Of a stretch of 64,000 bases of DNA, positions 14,601 through 24,700 are shown one piece after another. The notes below the pieces were generated by a model, which was not told the origin of the DNA, made no database searches, and saw only the letters and a program-made list of their open reading frames with translations. The stretch is from Siniperca chuatsi (taxonomy: Eukaryota > Chordata > Actinopteri > Centrarchiformes > Sinipercidae), in NCBI RefSeq assembly GCF_020085105.1, contig NC_058063.1, forward strand, positions 16,849,262 through 16,913,261, written 5' to 3'. Both the position numbers and the translations under genes were made by a program. The first letter of the stretch is position 1; every line of letters starts with the position of its first letter.

Positions 14601-17600
14601 AATGATCCACTTCTCAGTATTTATCTAACCCACAGCTTTACTTCCTTCGTCTCAAACCATCAAGTCGTGATGTAGCAATACACCGTTTAAGTTTATCAAC
14701 TTCTGTTGATCTTGATAATACATTTTGTTTCGGTCTTGAATTTTCCAGTGAGTCAGACCTGACTAGCTTTATGGAAAATCACCTCTTTGATCAGGTTTAC
14801 AGCATATTACTATTGTAAAAAATGTATTTACTGTCTGCCTATCCAGCACTGACGGCTCTGTATATGTTGGAGTTTTTGAGATAATGTTGAGCTTTGTGTG
14901 GCTTTTTTTTTTTTTCACACTGTGTCCTAAAGCATTTTCCTGAGGGGGAAAAAAAATGAAATGAATACCTATTTTACTATTGTACACTGTTTTGTTCTGA
15001 CCGAGCCTTGCTGAGAGTCGGATTACAAACAGGATTAAAAAGAAACTCTTTTGTTAAACAATTCCTGTGCACAAAAGACCATTTCTCTGTTCCTGATGGG
15101 ACACATTCCTTTGGCATAGGCCAGTTCAGCAACATAGCATACATACTAGGCAACACCAATTAGTGCATAGGCAGGTCTTAATATGTACAAAGGCCTTGGT
15201 TAAATAAATAAAGCCAGGTGCATATGGTAAAGTATGTAGAGGAGACCTATTGACGTCTTCACTGGCTTGTTTTGTCGCCTCCCTCACCCCTCATTCAGGC
15301 GGAGTGGCTGGCTGCTCAGGAGGATGAGCGCACTATAGCAGGTCTCGAGGACGGGGACGAAGATGGGGTCAGTTTCTCTTAAAACTGGCTAAACAGAAAC
15401 ATATTCCACTTCACCATACATTTCCTGTATATGCAAGTGAAGAAAATTCACCTTTTAGTACTGTAGTGCTCAGGTGTGAACCATCATGCTTTTGTTTTCA
15501 CAGGACACTGACAGTTTGATGGAGTGGTGGAACACTGTGGAACGTGAGTCACAACCGAATCAGACAACTGAAACTGGCCAATAAAATAAACACTTGAATG
15601 TCTTTTTTTTTTTTTATTTATTTTATTTTTTAACTTCATTAAGACGTGTTGTTTGATTGTATTTCAGAATGGGATGAGGTGCCATCAGACGACGAGGACA
15701 AAGTCAGAAAAGAGGATGAGTCCAAGTGCGTCTGTTTATATGAATTTGGTGAAAGTAAAAGTGTACTGATCTGGCCAAGTGTGCTGGATGGATTGTTTCT
15801 GCTGTTGCTATACCAGTAGTTAGGGGTGTTGTGAATCAGATCACTGATTGCAACAGGAAAAGTTGTGCTAAATGTAGAGCTGAAACTAATTATTAGTGGA
15901 TCAACAGAAACATAATCTGTAAATATTTTGATAATCAGTTAAACTTTTCAGTCATTATTCAAGCAACATTTGCTGGTCTTAGTTTCTCAAATGTGAGGAA
16001 TTGATGCTTTCTTTGTCATCTGATAGCATACTGAATATCTTTGGTTTTGGACCTAAATAAATTAGATAAGAAGCAATTTGACCCTGGGCTCTGGGAAATT
16101 GTAATTGGCATTTGTCACTATATCCTGACATTTTATAGACAAAACAATAAATCAAGAAAATAATAAAAGTAATTGTTAGTTGTATTGTCCCTTCAAAATG
16201 AAGTCAACTGAAAATATTTAGACATAACCTGCATATGTGTGTTAGATCTTTCTGATAATTGGGTAGCTTTACAAGTACAAATGAAAGCTGTTGATATATT
16301 TTGCAATGACAATTTTGAGTGTGAGAATTTATCCAGCTACTTGATAAATGAGTGATTTATTTCTTACAGGGATATCAGTGTTCAGTGTTCATAGGGAACA
16401 TGTTTTGGGTATAGAAGTTTTTGTAAGGCTTAATAAACATTACATTAGAAAAAAATGGGTTTGGCTTAGCAAAAGGGGTTAAAACTGATCATGCACTACG
16501 TTGTATTATATTATTTAGAAAGTTTACACTACTCTGTAGATCCCTTGATCCAGTCTTTCCTAGTGTAAAGTCAGTGAGTGAATAGAGTATTGCTTTAATT
16601 TCATTGTTTGGCCTTTCCAATCATAAACCACAATTTAAGGTGCTGCTTCCTTATTCCGTACTGTACTTACCAAGAATAACATTGCTTTGTCTACCAAATA
16701 CATCTCAGGTCATTCACCATCTTGGCAGACAAGGTTCATCGCGGCCTGCGTGTCTTCAACAAGGTCTTTACAGAGCGAGCTGAGGTCCTCTGGCAGTCCG
16801 TCATCACGCTCCATGCCATCGCCGACGGCATCAACAATTTCCACCACAAGGCCAAGATCGCTGGCATCACTGGTGGCACGACCACAGCCGTGGGTGGTGT
16901 AACAGCCATCGCCGGTTTGGCTTTGGCACCCTTTACTTTTGGTGCCTCTCTCATAGTTACCGCCGTTGGTGTGGGCGTGGCAACGGCTGGCGGAATCGCT
17001 TCAGCCTCTGCGGCCATCTCGGATAACGTTAACAACATGCACGACCGGAAGAAGGTAAGCTGCAATTTTACTGGCAACATTTCGTATAAATAAAATAAAA
17101 AAGGGACAGATGCACACTCATAACTCTGATGCACTTATTTCAACTAATAAAGATCCAACATTTCAGCAAACTGCCCCCTTCAGTTTGCTGAAACCTTCTT
17201 CTTTATTCTTCTTCTCTAATCTCTCTTATTTGAAATAAACGCATCAGTTATGAGTGTGCAGCTTTCCCATTCATTTTTTTTAACGTCTGCCTGCGAGCCA
17301 GAACCTCATTGGAATATGTGTGCATTTTCCCTCAGATTTTTATTAACATTTCGTTTCAATGCAGGAAGTAGTGTGACGTTCTTTTAACGCTGCAAACAGT
17401 TAAAAGTGCGTGACTGTGACACCGGTGACCAAGACTGACACCCTGTCCCATCTCATGCGTTAACTTACCATTGACTTTTTCAGCCTTTAACCAAAGACTG
17501 TGGTCTTTCCCTCTCCTTCTGTAGGTGGAGACAGTACTGAAAACATATGAGGCTCAGCTGCTGGACATTGGGAAGATCCTCCACTTTGTCAATCAGGGCT

Positions 17601-17929
17601 TGTACAAACTCCGTGGCCATCCTCTCCTCAGGTCTGGCACCCAGCACTACTCAGAGGACTGGGAGATCCGCAGAGCAGTCCAGATGATCAGCTTAGTCGA
17701 TCAGCCCGTGATGCGAGCGACCGAGGTAACAGACGCGGCAGTTGCCTCGGTCCAAGGACTCTTCAATGGCATGGACAAGTACTTCATCAAGGACTCCAGA
17801 GAGCTGAAGAAAGGCTGCAAGAAAGAGGTGGTGAGTCAAATAAAGGTGGTGGCGAATGTGCTCAATGATGGGGTAGTGGAGCTCAATGCCATCAGAGAGG
17901 AGCTACAGGATGCTACTGGAAACATGTGA
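2699..17929 (+). CDS. Gene A: APOL-domain protein with long endocytic-motif-rich N-terminal arm
   Basis: I read 37 coding exons giving about 1,380 aa: 2699-2719, 2884-2955, 4146-4211, 4497-4559, 4812-4880, 5084-5131, 5496-5531, 5624-5677, 5781-6923, 7106-7189, 7293-7385, 7582-7644, 8537-8596, 8779-8814, 8899-8961, 9066-9116, 9204-9272, 9879-9950, 10043-10150, 10336-10398, 10781-10846, 11037-11102, 11200-11253, 11365-11424, 12572-12631, 12937-13035, 13131-13181, 13305-13406, 13774-13884, 13988-14089, 14182-14226, 14354-14428, 15299-15367, 15504-15543, 15668-15725, 16709-17054, 17525-17929. The first 33 are phase-0 symmetrical; the 40-nt and 58-nt exons before the APOL domain change phase. Order: acidic/Ser-rich start, NPF exon, large DPF/DLF exon (aa ~144-524), proline-rich part, acidic/basic cassettes (aa ~637-1075), W-W motif, APOL domain (aa ~1131-1380). 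APOL proteins usually have only a few hundred residues, so the N-terminal arm is exceptional. Cellular role is not known from the sequence; individual small exons may be alternatively spliced. Confidence 0.85.
4146..4211 (+). other. Gene A exon 3: NPF-motif exon
   Basis: This 66-nt phase-0 exon encodes N-M-L-K-K-V-x-x-N-P-F. NPF is the classic ligand of EH domains (Eps15, EHD family). The exon is recognisably related to the repeated NPF exons of gene B (M-L-K-x-V-M-Q-K-V-N-P-F), so it probably represents the ancestral cassette shared by the two genes. Gene A exon 8 (5624-5677) appears to be a degenerate second copy with K-P-F in place of N-P-F. Confidence 0.7.
5781..6923 (+). other. Gene A exon 9: large disordered DPF/DLF/NPF-rich exon
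   Basis: The 1,143-nt exon encodes 381 residues with low hydrophobicity and many Ser, Pro, Asn and Asp. Seen directly: four DPF tripeptides (EDPFK, VDPFP, DDPFG, YDPFQ), one NPF (ANPFH), five DLF (KDLFQ, LDLFN, EDLFG, FDLFQ, PDLFK) and several related x-L-F or x-I-F motifs. In clathrin adaptors and accessory proteins (epsin, Eps15, AP180, stonin) DPF/DPW and DLF bind AP2 appendages or clathrin, and NPF binds EH domains. Spacing is about 15-30 residues, like those proteins. Function by analogy is inference. Acceptor tcatcag and donor CAT|gtatgt are clear. Confidence 0.8.
7106..7385 (+). other. Gene A exons 10-11: proline-rich PxxP segment
   Basis: Two phase-0 exons (7106-7189 and 7293-7385) encode a Lys/Arg/Pro-rich stretch with several P-x-x-P cores flanked by basic residues, for example K-R-P-P-K-P-L-P-R and F-R-P-L-P-K-P. 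Such sequences are typical SH3-domain ligands, as found beside DPF/NPF motifs in endocytic scaffold proteins. Binding itself cannot be judged from sequence. Confidence 0.65.
7582..8596 (+). other. Gene A exons 12-13: acidic linker pair
   Basis: Exon 12 (7582-7644) encodes E-N-Y-V-V-F-E-D-V-L-L-I-G-Q and exon 13 (8537-8596) encodes E-R-C-V-E-D-W-P-E-D-S-P-E-L. They read as one continuous acidic module interrupted by an intron of about 890 bp, and the composition (aromatic and aliphatic residues in an acidic context) suggests a short linear binding module. I do not recognise the family. Confidence 0.5.
8899..14428 (+). other. Gene A exons 15-32: repeated acidic/basic exon cassettes
   Basis: Eighteen phase-0 exons of 45-111 nt alternate in charge. 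Basic exons start with two or more Lys and usually end in S-K: 9066-9116 (KKDKKFRMSLL), 10043-10150 (KKPLKTKVNRLL), 11037-11102 (KKKKSVKIRF), 13131-13181 (KKTTKMKLL), 13774-13884 (KKSKYKVSI), 14182-14226 (KKPFKLKGL). Each is preceded by an Asp/Glu-rich exon, several ending in a lysine-containing DYK, WKP or CKQ. Exons 23 and 24 are an obvious duplicated pair sharing G-A-H-G-Y-T-P-R-K. The pattern implies serial duplication of a two- or three-exon unit, with all units symmetrical so copies can be gained, lost or skipped without changing frame. Function is unknown; the basic helices could contact acidic lipids. Confidence 0.7.
11566..12434. repeat. Dispersed teleost repeat inside intron of gene A, with two ERE palindromes
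   Basis: The segment between exons 24 and 25 begins with tgccgaaggcattatgtt-like sequence and ends with ggcggaggcatacaacctcg, both of which I recognise as characteristic of a dispersed fish repeat. It contains two perfect estrogen-response-element palindromes (AGGTCA-nnn-TGACCT) at 11744-11758 and 11846-11860. Family name and exact borders cannot be fixed without a repeat library. Confidence 0.55.
15504..15725 (+). other. Gene A exons 34-35: conserved W-W segment preceding APOL domain
   Basis: Exons 15504-15543 (40 nt) and 15668-15725 (58 nt) encode E-W-W-N-T-V-E-Q-W-D-E followed by a strongly acidic stretch. The first exon has the same length and phase as gene B exon 30656-30695, and the second corresponds to 30784-30829. 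This Trp-rich segment is therefore ancestral to both genes and forms the hinge between the disordered arm and the membrane-active domain. Confidence 0.75.
15872..16180. repeat. Dispersed repeat (copy 1; second copy near 57.1 kb)
   Basis: Sequence beginning gagctgaaactaattatt and containing tttctcaaatgtgagga and gaatatctttggttttgg matches, with divergence, the segment at about 57119-57390. Two copies 41 kb apart plus the familiar wording mark it as an interspersed teleost repeat. Here it lies in the intron before the APOL-domain exons of gene A. Confidence 0.6.
16709..17929 (+). other. Gene A apolipoprotein L domain (exons 36-37)
   Basis: Exon 36 (16709-17054) encodes an amphipathic helix pair followed by a Gly/Ala/Val-rich hydrophobic hairpin (about aa 1182-1235) with the turn L-A-P-F-T-F-G-A-S. 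The hairpin is flanked by charged segments and ends in H-D-R-K-K. Exon 37 (17525-17929) encodes predominantly helical sequence including E-L-K-K-G-C-K-K-E and ends at TGA. Hydrophobic hairpin, A-P-F turn and the D-R-K-K-V boundary are the APOL family signature, the region linked in mammalian APOLs to membrane insertion. The stop (ATGTGA) overlaps a strong donor-like gtgagt, so an alternative C-terminus is possible. Gene B shows the same domain. Confidence 0.85.
17108..17262. repeat. Palindromic MITE-like element in the last intron of gene A
   Basis: Outer arms gcacactcataactctgatg (17112-17131) and catcagttatgagtgtgc (17242-17259) are inverted copies. At the centre a 13-bp perfect stem at 17161-17173 and 17181-17193 (tttcagcaaactg / cagtttgctgaaa) encloses a 7-nt loop. 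The whole can fold as a nested hairpin, as in small non-autonomous DNA elements. Confidence 0.6.
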
Positions 17930-19700
17930 GTATCTTCCTGCATGATCCCACTTTGACCATCAAGGATCACCAGCCCCCTCTCCAGGCCAAATGAGGGAAC
18001 TGTTGGTTAAAAGGAACCCATGGGCCCAGTAGGTCAGCACCTGTTAGGTAGGCAGTTTCAGACATTCAAAGGGTGCATATGGCCAAATCTTTCTAATATC
18101 AGTTTGCTAAAAAACAGACTCACGACATTATAAGAAGTTTAGACAACTGACACTTTATTCCAATAAATTGTAATAGTCCTGCAAAATGCTGATAATGGTC
18201 ATTATTTTGTTGTGAATTTGACAGAGAGGTGTTAATTCAACTCTGGTAACTTTTGAGGCTGTGGGTTATTCTTGTATTTGTATTATATTATAAGGTGTTT
18301 ACTGTACACACAGGGGCTGGTCAAAATAAGAGGAAAACAGACACCCTTTTGTGGGCACTGTATGCATTGTTCTGTGGGTAAAAGGTTTAAATATAAGGTG
18401 TATCAAAATGTAGCTTTGTGGTCACAGACAGTTTAATTTCAACATGTGAGTCGATTATTTTTTTTTTTTTTCAGTTGAATGTGTCCACCCACTGTACTTA
18501 CAGGAGGAGGACAAATTTCTAAACAGGAACATCTTACAATATAACGCAATCCAACACAGCATGGTTGAGTTCAGTAACACCTCTCACACAGTTTCAACAA
18601 AAAATTTATAGAAATTCAGTATTTTTTTTTTGTAATGCTATTGTATTAAATGGTGTTATATTGTCAGCAATTCCTATTATTTTGGCCAATCCCTGTTTCA
18701 GTTTAATTAAACAAATGTTAGTAGTTGAGAATCTACAATGAGAGTCAATGCAAGGATCACTTTTTGTCTGCACAGTTTCCTCCTTTTGTTTTATGGAGTT
18801 TGTAAGATTTTAATGTGTTTAAAATTAGCATGTTGATAGTTTTCATTTGTTGAATTAAAGTTACTGTATTTAGTTTACCGACAGGACTGTGTTTGTAAAT
18901 TGTAACTTTCAGCTCACAGCATCATATGAAGATATCCATTTTTAAGTGCTTCTTCTTTAAAAGAAAAGGTGCCACTGCCACATATTTACAATTAAATGAA
19001 TGTTGTGTATAGGGTAATTTATTTTTAAAATATCACTGTATGGCATTGCTTCAAAACGCCAATTCACTACACATCTGAGAATTGAATCTCAGTTTTACAT
19101 CTGAGTTTTTAAATCTTGTTTGAAGCTGCTGGTTGTGGTTTGCTGGTGCATCAGTTACAAAAGCTTCAACTATTCGCATCGCCTCTTTCTGTTGCAGGTC
19201 TGTTGGTTTAAGTATTTCTGCACTTAAAGCCACACATGTCACCATGTAAAATTATTGCACAAAAATATATTCACTTGCCTGAATGGTTTATAGAAACATT
19301 TTGAGAACATGTTGCATTTTAGCCACATGAAGAATCCATTTTATTACTCCCCATAGATTTTCTAAACAAAACCTGGAGACTTTTTGGTCTTACCATGTGG
19401 CATCCATGTAAATGTGTAGATACTGTTATGATTTATGAATATGATGATCTATAATATTCTATTAAACTGTCAAAGCTAACTATTCATATGTTAATACGTT
19501 GTGTATACAGAAATATTTCTATTACTGTATGTTTTAAATATTTTGGAGACCACTTGTGGTCTTAATGGATAGTGCCTTTATTTTGGTTGTGCATCTTCCT
19601 GCATTATTTTAACCTGAACAAAATGTATCTGTAAAGGTCTATTTTAGTATATTCCGATATTTTAATGTAACACTGAATCTGTGAATAAAGACTGTTTACA
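17930..19700 (+). other. Gene A 3' UTR with AATAAA near 19684
   Basis: No coding exon is visible after the stop at 17929. An AATAAA at 19684-19689 (gtgaataaagactg) is the best poly(A) signal before a long TG microsatellite. A non-autonomous transposon-like segment (about 18309-18699) lies inside. Extent is inferred from the signal only; shorter ends are possible. Confidence 0.45.
18309..18699. repeat. TIR-bearing non-autonomous DNA element
   Basis: The left end caggggctggtcaaaataag and the right end ttattttggccaatccctg are imperfect inverted copies about 370 bp apart. Sequence with aggggntggacaaaataa ends is a familiar fish repeat. It lies within the predicted 3' UTR of gene A and carries no coding capacity. 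Confidence 0.6.
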
Positions 19701-19734
19701 ATAGTGTAAACATTAAGCTGATGCTCCCAGCCTT

Positions 19735-19736
<2 letters not shown>

Positions 19737-19789
<53 letters not shown>
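19737..19789. repeat. (TG)n microsatellite
   Basis: About 26 uninterrupted TG dinucleotides just downstream of the likely poly(A) site of gene A. Likely polymorphic. Confidence 0.95.
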
Positions 19790-19791
<2 letters not shown>

Positions 19792-19984
19792 TACGTGAAA
19801 GAGAAGGAAAGACTGTTTACATCACTTTAAACTGAGCAGACATACCTCGGTAGTGTATTGTTTACCCTGCAATTCAAACTATGCAGAGATCTGAATACGT
19901 AAAGGAATCTGGAAGGTTATTTTATGAAAACAAATAAGCTTATACTGTAAGATTGTTCAGAATCTTATAAGCAACTGAATATTT

Positions 19985-20315
19985 AATTACTACTGAATAC
20001 ATAATATTGAAATTTAAATACTGAGTTTATAGCATTCTTATTTTACTTTAAAAACGGTCAGTTTTTAAAGTAAAATATATATTCAAATACACACTTTGAA
20101 TATATATAAATACATTTCATAAACAACTAAATACATAATTGTGAAATTACTACTGAATACTTATAGGGGGAATGTAAGTTTTAAGACAATTGGAAAATTC
20201 AAAGAGGGGCATTTAAACTACATAAACAGATACAGACTGACAGTTTTTAAAGTAAAATAAGAATGCTATAAACTCAATGGTATTTAAATTTCAATATTAC
20301 GTATTCAGTAGTAAG

Positions 20316-20317
<2 letters not shown>
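19985..20317. repeat. Long inverted repeat with ~80-bp arms
   Basis: The arm at 19985-20068 (containing tactgaatacataatattg and gcattcttattttacttt) is repeated in reverse complement at about 20234-20317 (aaagtaaaataagaatgc, caatattacgtattcagta). A spacer of about 165 bp separates them. The arms differ by a few bases and a small gap. This is a foldback or MITE-like element directly abutting an (AT)n tract. Confidence 0.7.

Positions 20318-20318
<1 letters not shown>

Positions 20319-20379
<61 letters not shown>
20319..20379. repeat. (AT)n microsatellite
   Basis: About 30 alternating AT dinucleotides immediately after the foldback arm, an unusually cruciform-prone stretch in the intergenic space between genes A and B. 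Confidence 0.95.
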
Positions 20380-20383
<4 letters not shown>

Positions 20384-20702
20384 AAACATAACTATAAAAG
20401 TTTATCAATATAGAATTCTCAAAGGAATAAATAAGGTGAAAAGACTGAAACAGAGAGTAGCCTAAATATTTTGAAAAAATTAAGGAATAAAAAGAAAAAG
20501 GGCACAGACTTTAAACAAGGTCTTGATACTACATGGCAGGGAGTAGCTATGATGTTGCTAAAGTGTTAGGCAGCCCAAAAATTATAGATTATAATGTGTT
20601 TCCTCTTGGAAATGTTATGAGGTTTATGATAGTTTCCGCAGTTCCTGATTTTATTGAGTGCTGTTATTATTGTATGCTTTATCAATTACAGTCATTCATT
20701 GC

Positions 20703-20704
<2 letters not shown>

Positions 20705-20738
<34 letters not shown>
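20705..20738. repeat. (GT)n microsatellite
   Basis: About 17 GT dinucleotides upstream of the gene B promoter region. Confidence 0.95.
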
Positions 20739-20739
<1 letters not shown>

Positions 20740-20879
20740 TGGTTGGGGGACTTTCTTAAACTATGCACAACTTTGAAGGTGTGTGCCCCCCTGATACTCT
20801 GTACATTGTTCGCCTTTCAAACTAAAACTTCCCATGAAATGAAAGCAGACGAGAAAGAGTCAAATTCTATTCAGTAGGC

Positions 20880-21722
20880 TAATCTAACGCTTCTGACGTC
20901 CGCCTCAGTTTTTGCCAAACCGGTTTGACGTATCTACGTAATGAAGGGGAAATGAAGGACTGCGTTGAACAACTTTTCGAACTTGTTTACCCAGCGTTTT
21001 TTGTTTGTTCTTTAGTTTTTTTCTGTCTCCACGCGGAGGTAGGCACCCTGCTCTTTGTGTTCTTGCTGGCGTTTTGTGTTGTCAAACATTCCTGTGTAGT
21101 GACAGACACAGTGTACGATGTTGTTTGGCACTGTATGTGACGTTCTTTTGTGTGAGAACGACACGAGATAAACTGTGTTCAAAGTTCCTCCGATTTAAAG
21201 GTTTCTTGCCTTTTTACTAACGTAAGCGTTGCAGAAAGCGAATTCAAGACTATTACCACTCAGTTGGACATATTTGTCAATTCGGCGAAATCCTGTTTAC
21301 CAAAGCATCACTTGTACTAAGACAACCACACTTTTAGAATTAGCTTGCTCAGATTTCACTCGGGCTTTTTCAACTTATGGGTGGGAACTAGCTAAGTATT
21401 GTGACCTAAATACAGTGGAAATATTACTGAAAATGCGATGTATGATGGGTCTGATTTTAAACCGATTTTTATAATATAAGGGAAGTTTTCACAAAAGCAC
21501 TCAACTCGTACTTAACGAGTTTTGCAAGTTACCAGTTATACAGAACATGTTAAATAGTCAAATATTGGAATGGAATTTGGTGTGTGGAACCATCCAGAGA
21601 AAAGAGCAGCAGCGACCTTGGCAGCTGATGACAGCTTTAAAACACTATTGTTTGTTGTTTATTTGGAGCCATGTTTTCTTGCCACATCGCATCCTAACAT
21701 TTAAAACACCATTTATTTCAGC
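20880..21722 (+). promoter_or_regulatory. Probable promoter and 5' non-coding exon of gene B
   Basis: Local CpG enrichment (20885-21065), two TGACGT half-CRE-like words (ttctgacgtccg, tttgacgtatct) and a GGGGAAATGAAGG word at 20946-20958 that resembles an interferon-stimulated response element lie upstream. A plausible non-coding first exon ends at about 21036 (cgcggag|gtaggc). It would splice to the acceptor tttatttcag just before the ATG at 21723. All regulatory readings are weak inferences from short words. Confidence 0.35.
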
Positions 21723-24700
21723 ATGAATATGTTAAGAAGCGATAAAGGCTCAACAGCCCCAACTCCAGAGGTCACATCTAGACCCAGCAAGGAGGTACGG
21801 AGTGTGACAGAGTGGTCAAGGCTAGTGGGATACTTTGTTTACATGCTTTATTCCATTAACTGAGGCCTTCATTCATCTCCAGGATTTAGACAACCCCATC
21901 ACGCACAGCCTGAACAGTCAGGATGCAGCAACGGCCGCAGCCGCGCAGGTGAATGTGCAAACCCGCAAATACACAAAGTTCTCTCATTTTGTCATATTTT
22001 GACTGTAATTATTTCTTGTAGGAAACCAACAGTGAGGTCACAAGTGAGCTTAACCCTAAGACCAAGGTGAGAACAAGTCACAAATTTGTAATATCTTTTC
22101 TACCATTCTGACACACTTACCTGACCTTATTTATGTTTTTTTTAGAGGACCGGCGTGACGGGAGTTGTGCAGAAGGTCAACCCATTCAAGTCTATTTCAC
22201 AGGTAAAACATGATAAAATTAAACCGTAATTGTCATACTTTGGACTACTTAATGTAAAATCATGTTAATAAGCTTTTGTTTTTTATTCAGGCCCCCTCCA
22301 CGGTCAGCAAAGCTCCTTCCTCTGAATCACCAGAACAGGGAACAGACGCCACGCAGGTGAGAAGAACTCAAATGTAACTTATGTGCCGTTACTGTACAGG
22401 ACAGGTGGGTGACCAGCATGGTCTGGGAAAAGTATTTTTTTGTTTATTAAAAGCAGCTCTGTAGACGACATTTGCAGTACCCTACACAAGTTTTAAAGAG
22501 TAAGCCTGACTCATTTGTATTAAACATGAAGTGTCAAGATTGTGTTTTTAGTTATGTTTTTACCCAAGATTTTTACTTTTCCTCATTTATTCTGACAAAA
22601 ACGTGAGACAATAAGAGATGTAATAGCATTTCAATGTAAAACGTTACTATTAACTGATTACAAGAATTGAATAACGTCAGTAGTCACTGCAAAAAAGCAT
22701 AACAGTAAATATGCCATGCCTTTCTTATGCCAGATGTAGTTCTGTGTTTTCTTCCCAAACAACTCCACTTTCGTCTCATCCGTCCATAGAACATTCTCCC
22801 AGTAGTGTTGTGGAGTATCGACATGCTCCAGGGGTGCAGCAATGGGTGTTTTTTTGGAGAGCAATGACTTCCTCCGTGGTGTCCATGACAGGACACCTTG
22901 TCTTTCAAAGTTTTGCGTATGATGGACTCATGAACAGAGATGTTCACTTGTTAACCTGTTCCAGTGTTCCTTAGGCCTTTGGCTGTGACTCGAGGGTTCC
23001 TTTTTTTACCACGTATAGCATTCTTCGTTGTGCCCTTGCAGTCATCTTGGCTGGGCGTCCACCTTTACAGAGATTTGCGACAGTTCTCAGTCGCCGCCAT
23101 TTGTAGACAACTTGTCTGACTGTGGATGGATGAATATCAAGAATTGTTGATGGGTCTGTAACCCTTTCCACTTTTATATAAATCAATTATTATTGATCGA
23201 AGGTCAAGAGAGAGTTTGATGTCACACTTCCTCTGTGTGTGTTGTCATCCAAGCGTTTGTTTTTTGTTTCGGTAGCCGGTCCGGCCAAGCGTGCATGTTA
23301 GCCTGCATGTTAATGCATGTGAGTCCCTCCCTGTGAAACTGTTGGCTTTGAGGAGAGTGATATAACAGCTGTTTCTTTTCTCATCTAACATGGTGAATAA
23401 ATGATTTATTTCAACCAAACCAGAGTTGGTGATTGTTGGAACAGTGGAAAGACTAACAAAAATGCTTTTGGTGAGTTTTATTTTGTTTCTCTCCAGTTTG
23501 AATGAAGTATGTTTTCCAAAGATCTGCGAGGTAAAATTATTGTTTTGATAAGTGGAGTCTGGTAGTGAGCAAGAGCGATAAAACAGCTGTTTCTGGTTAA
23601 ACAAAGATAATCTTACTCTTTAACAAAAAGGTGTCTCTGTAGAGATCATTTCCAAAATGTTGTCAGACACTTAGAATGAAGTGTGTTTTACGATGATCTG
23701 CGAGGTAAAATTAATGTTTTTCTCAATGGAGTCTGGTGGGCATAGCGCCCATTTTGAGATGCTGGTGCTCTAGTGCGACATGTAGTGGCAGTGAATGTCC
23801 CATACAGGAATTTAATGATGTATTCAATATGGACAAGTGCATTGTGGTTGTTCATTGTTGTAACTTAGATGGAGATCAGGCAATATTTTAAGACATATTT
23901 ATAAATAAATGCAAGTAATTCCAAATGGTTCACTCTCTTTTTCTTGGCACAGTATGTGGCTTATATTCCATCTGGATTTTATTTGGATACGAGACACTTG
24001 AAATGTCAAGTGGAAACGGGACCTTAGTCATTTCAAATAAGCCACAGTATGGATGTTTTTTTGTTTATCATGCTAGGTGATTAACTTCAGTCTTCAGCCT
24101 TCAGTCAGTGCCCCAGCTGTAAATTCCTTTAATACAGCTATAATGTAAATGAATAGGAGTAGAGGACTTGAATTGGGAATTGTAAGTTGAGTGCATCAAT
24201 TTATGAAATATTTGAAACTTGTATTTCAGAACCGTGGTATGCTGAAAGGGGTCATGCAGAAGGTCATCCCATTCAATAATTCCAGTACATTCAAGTGAAA
24301 TCTGTTAAAGTGTATCCAAATAATAAGCCCTGGGTTACAAAGCCACTGGATTTTGCCCCCTTTTTTTTTTTTTCTTTGATGAACAAAGTGTGATCAGGAA
24401 CTTCCAGCATAGCAAAGCCAGAAAGGGCCTAGGGCCAGACAGCATACTTTGTCATTTACTCAAGTCATGTGCTAAGCATCTAGGCCCTGCCTTCTGTAAC
24501 ATATTTCAAATGTCGCTTTCAAACAACAGACAGTGCCTAACCTCTGGAAGCAGGCCATAGGTCCTTAATGACTTTAGTAAATGAGTTGCGACAAGTGTGA
24601 AAAGTAAAAACTAGATTATAGGAATCAGACAGGCTGGTCTGGCCAATTATTCAAAAGACAAGTCCTGCAGAAAGCCCATGCCATCCTTCTTGATGTCGAT

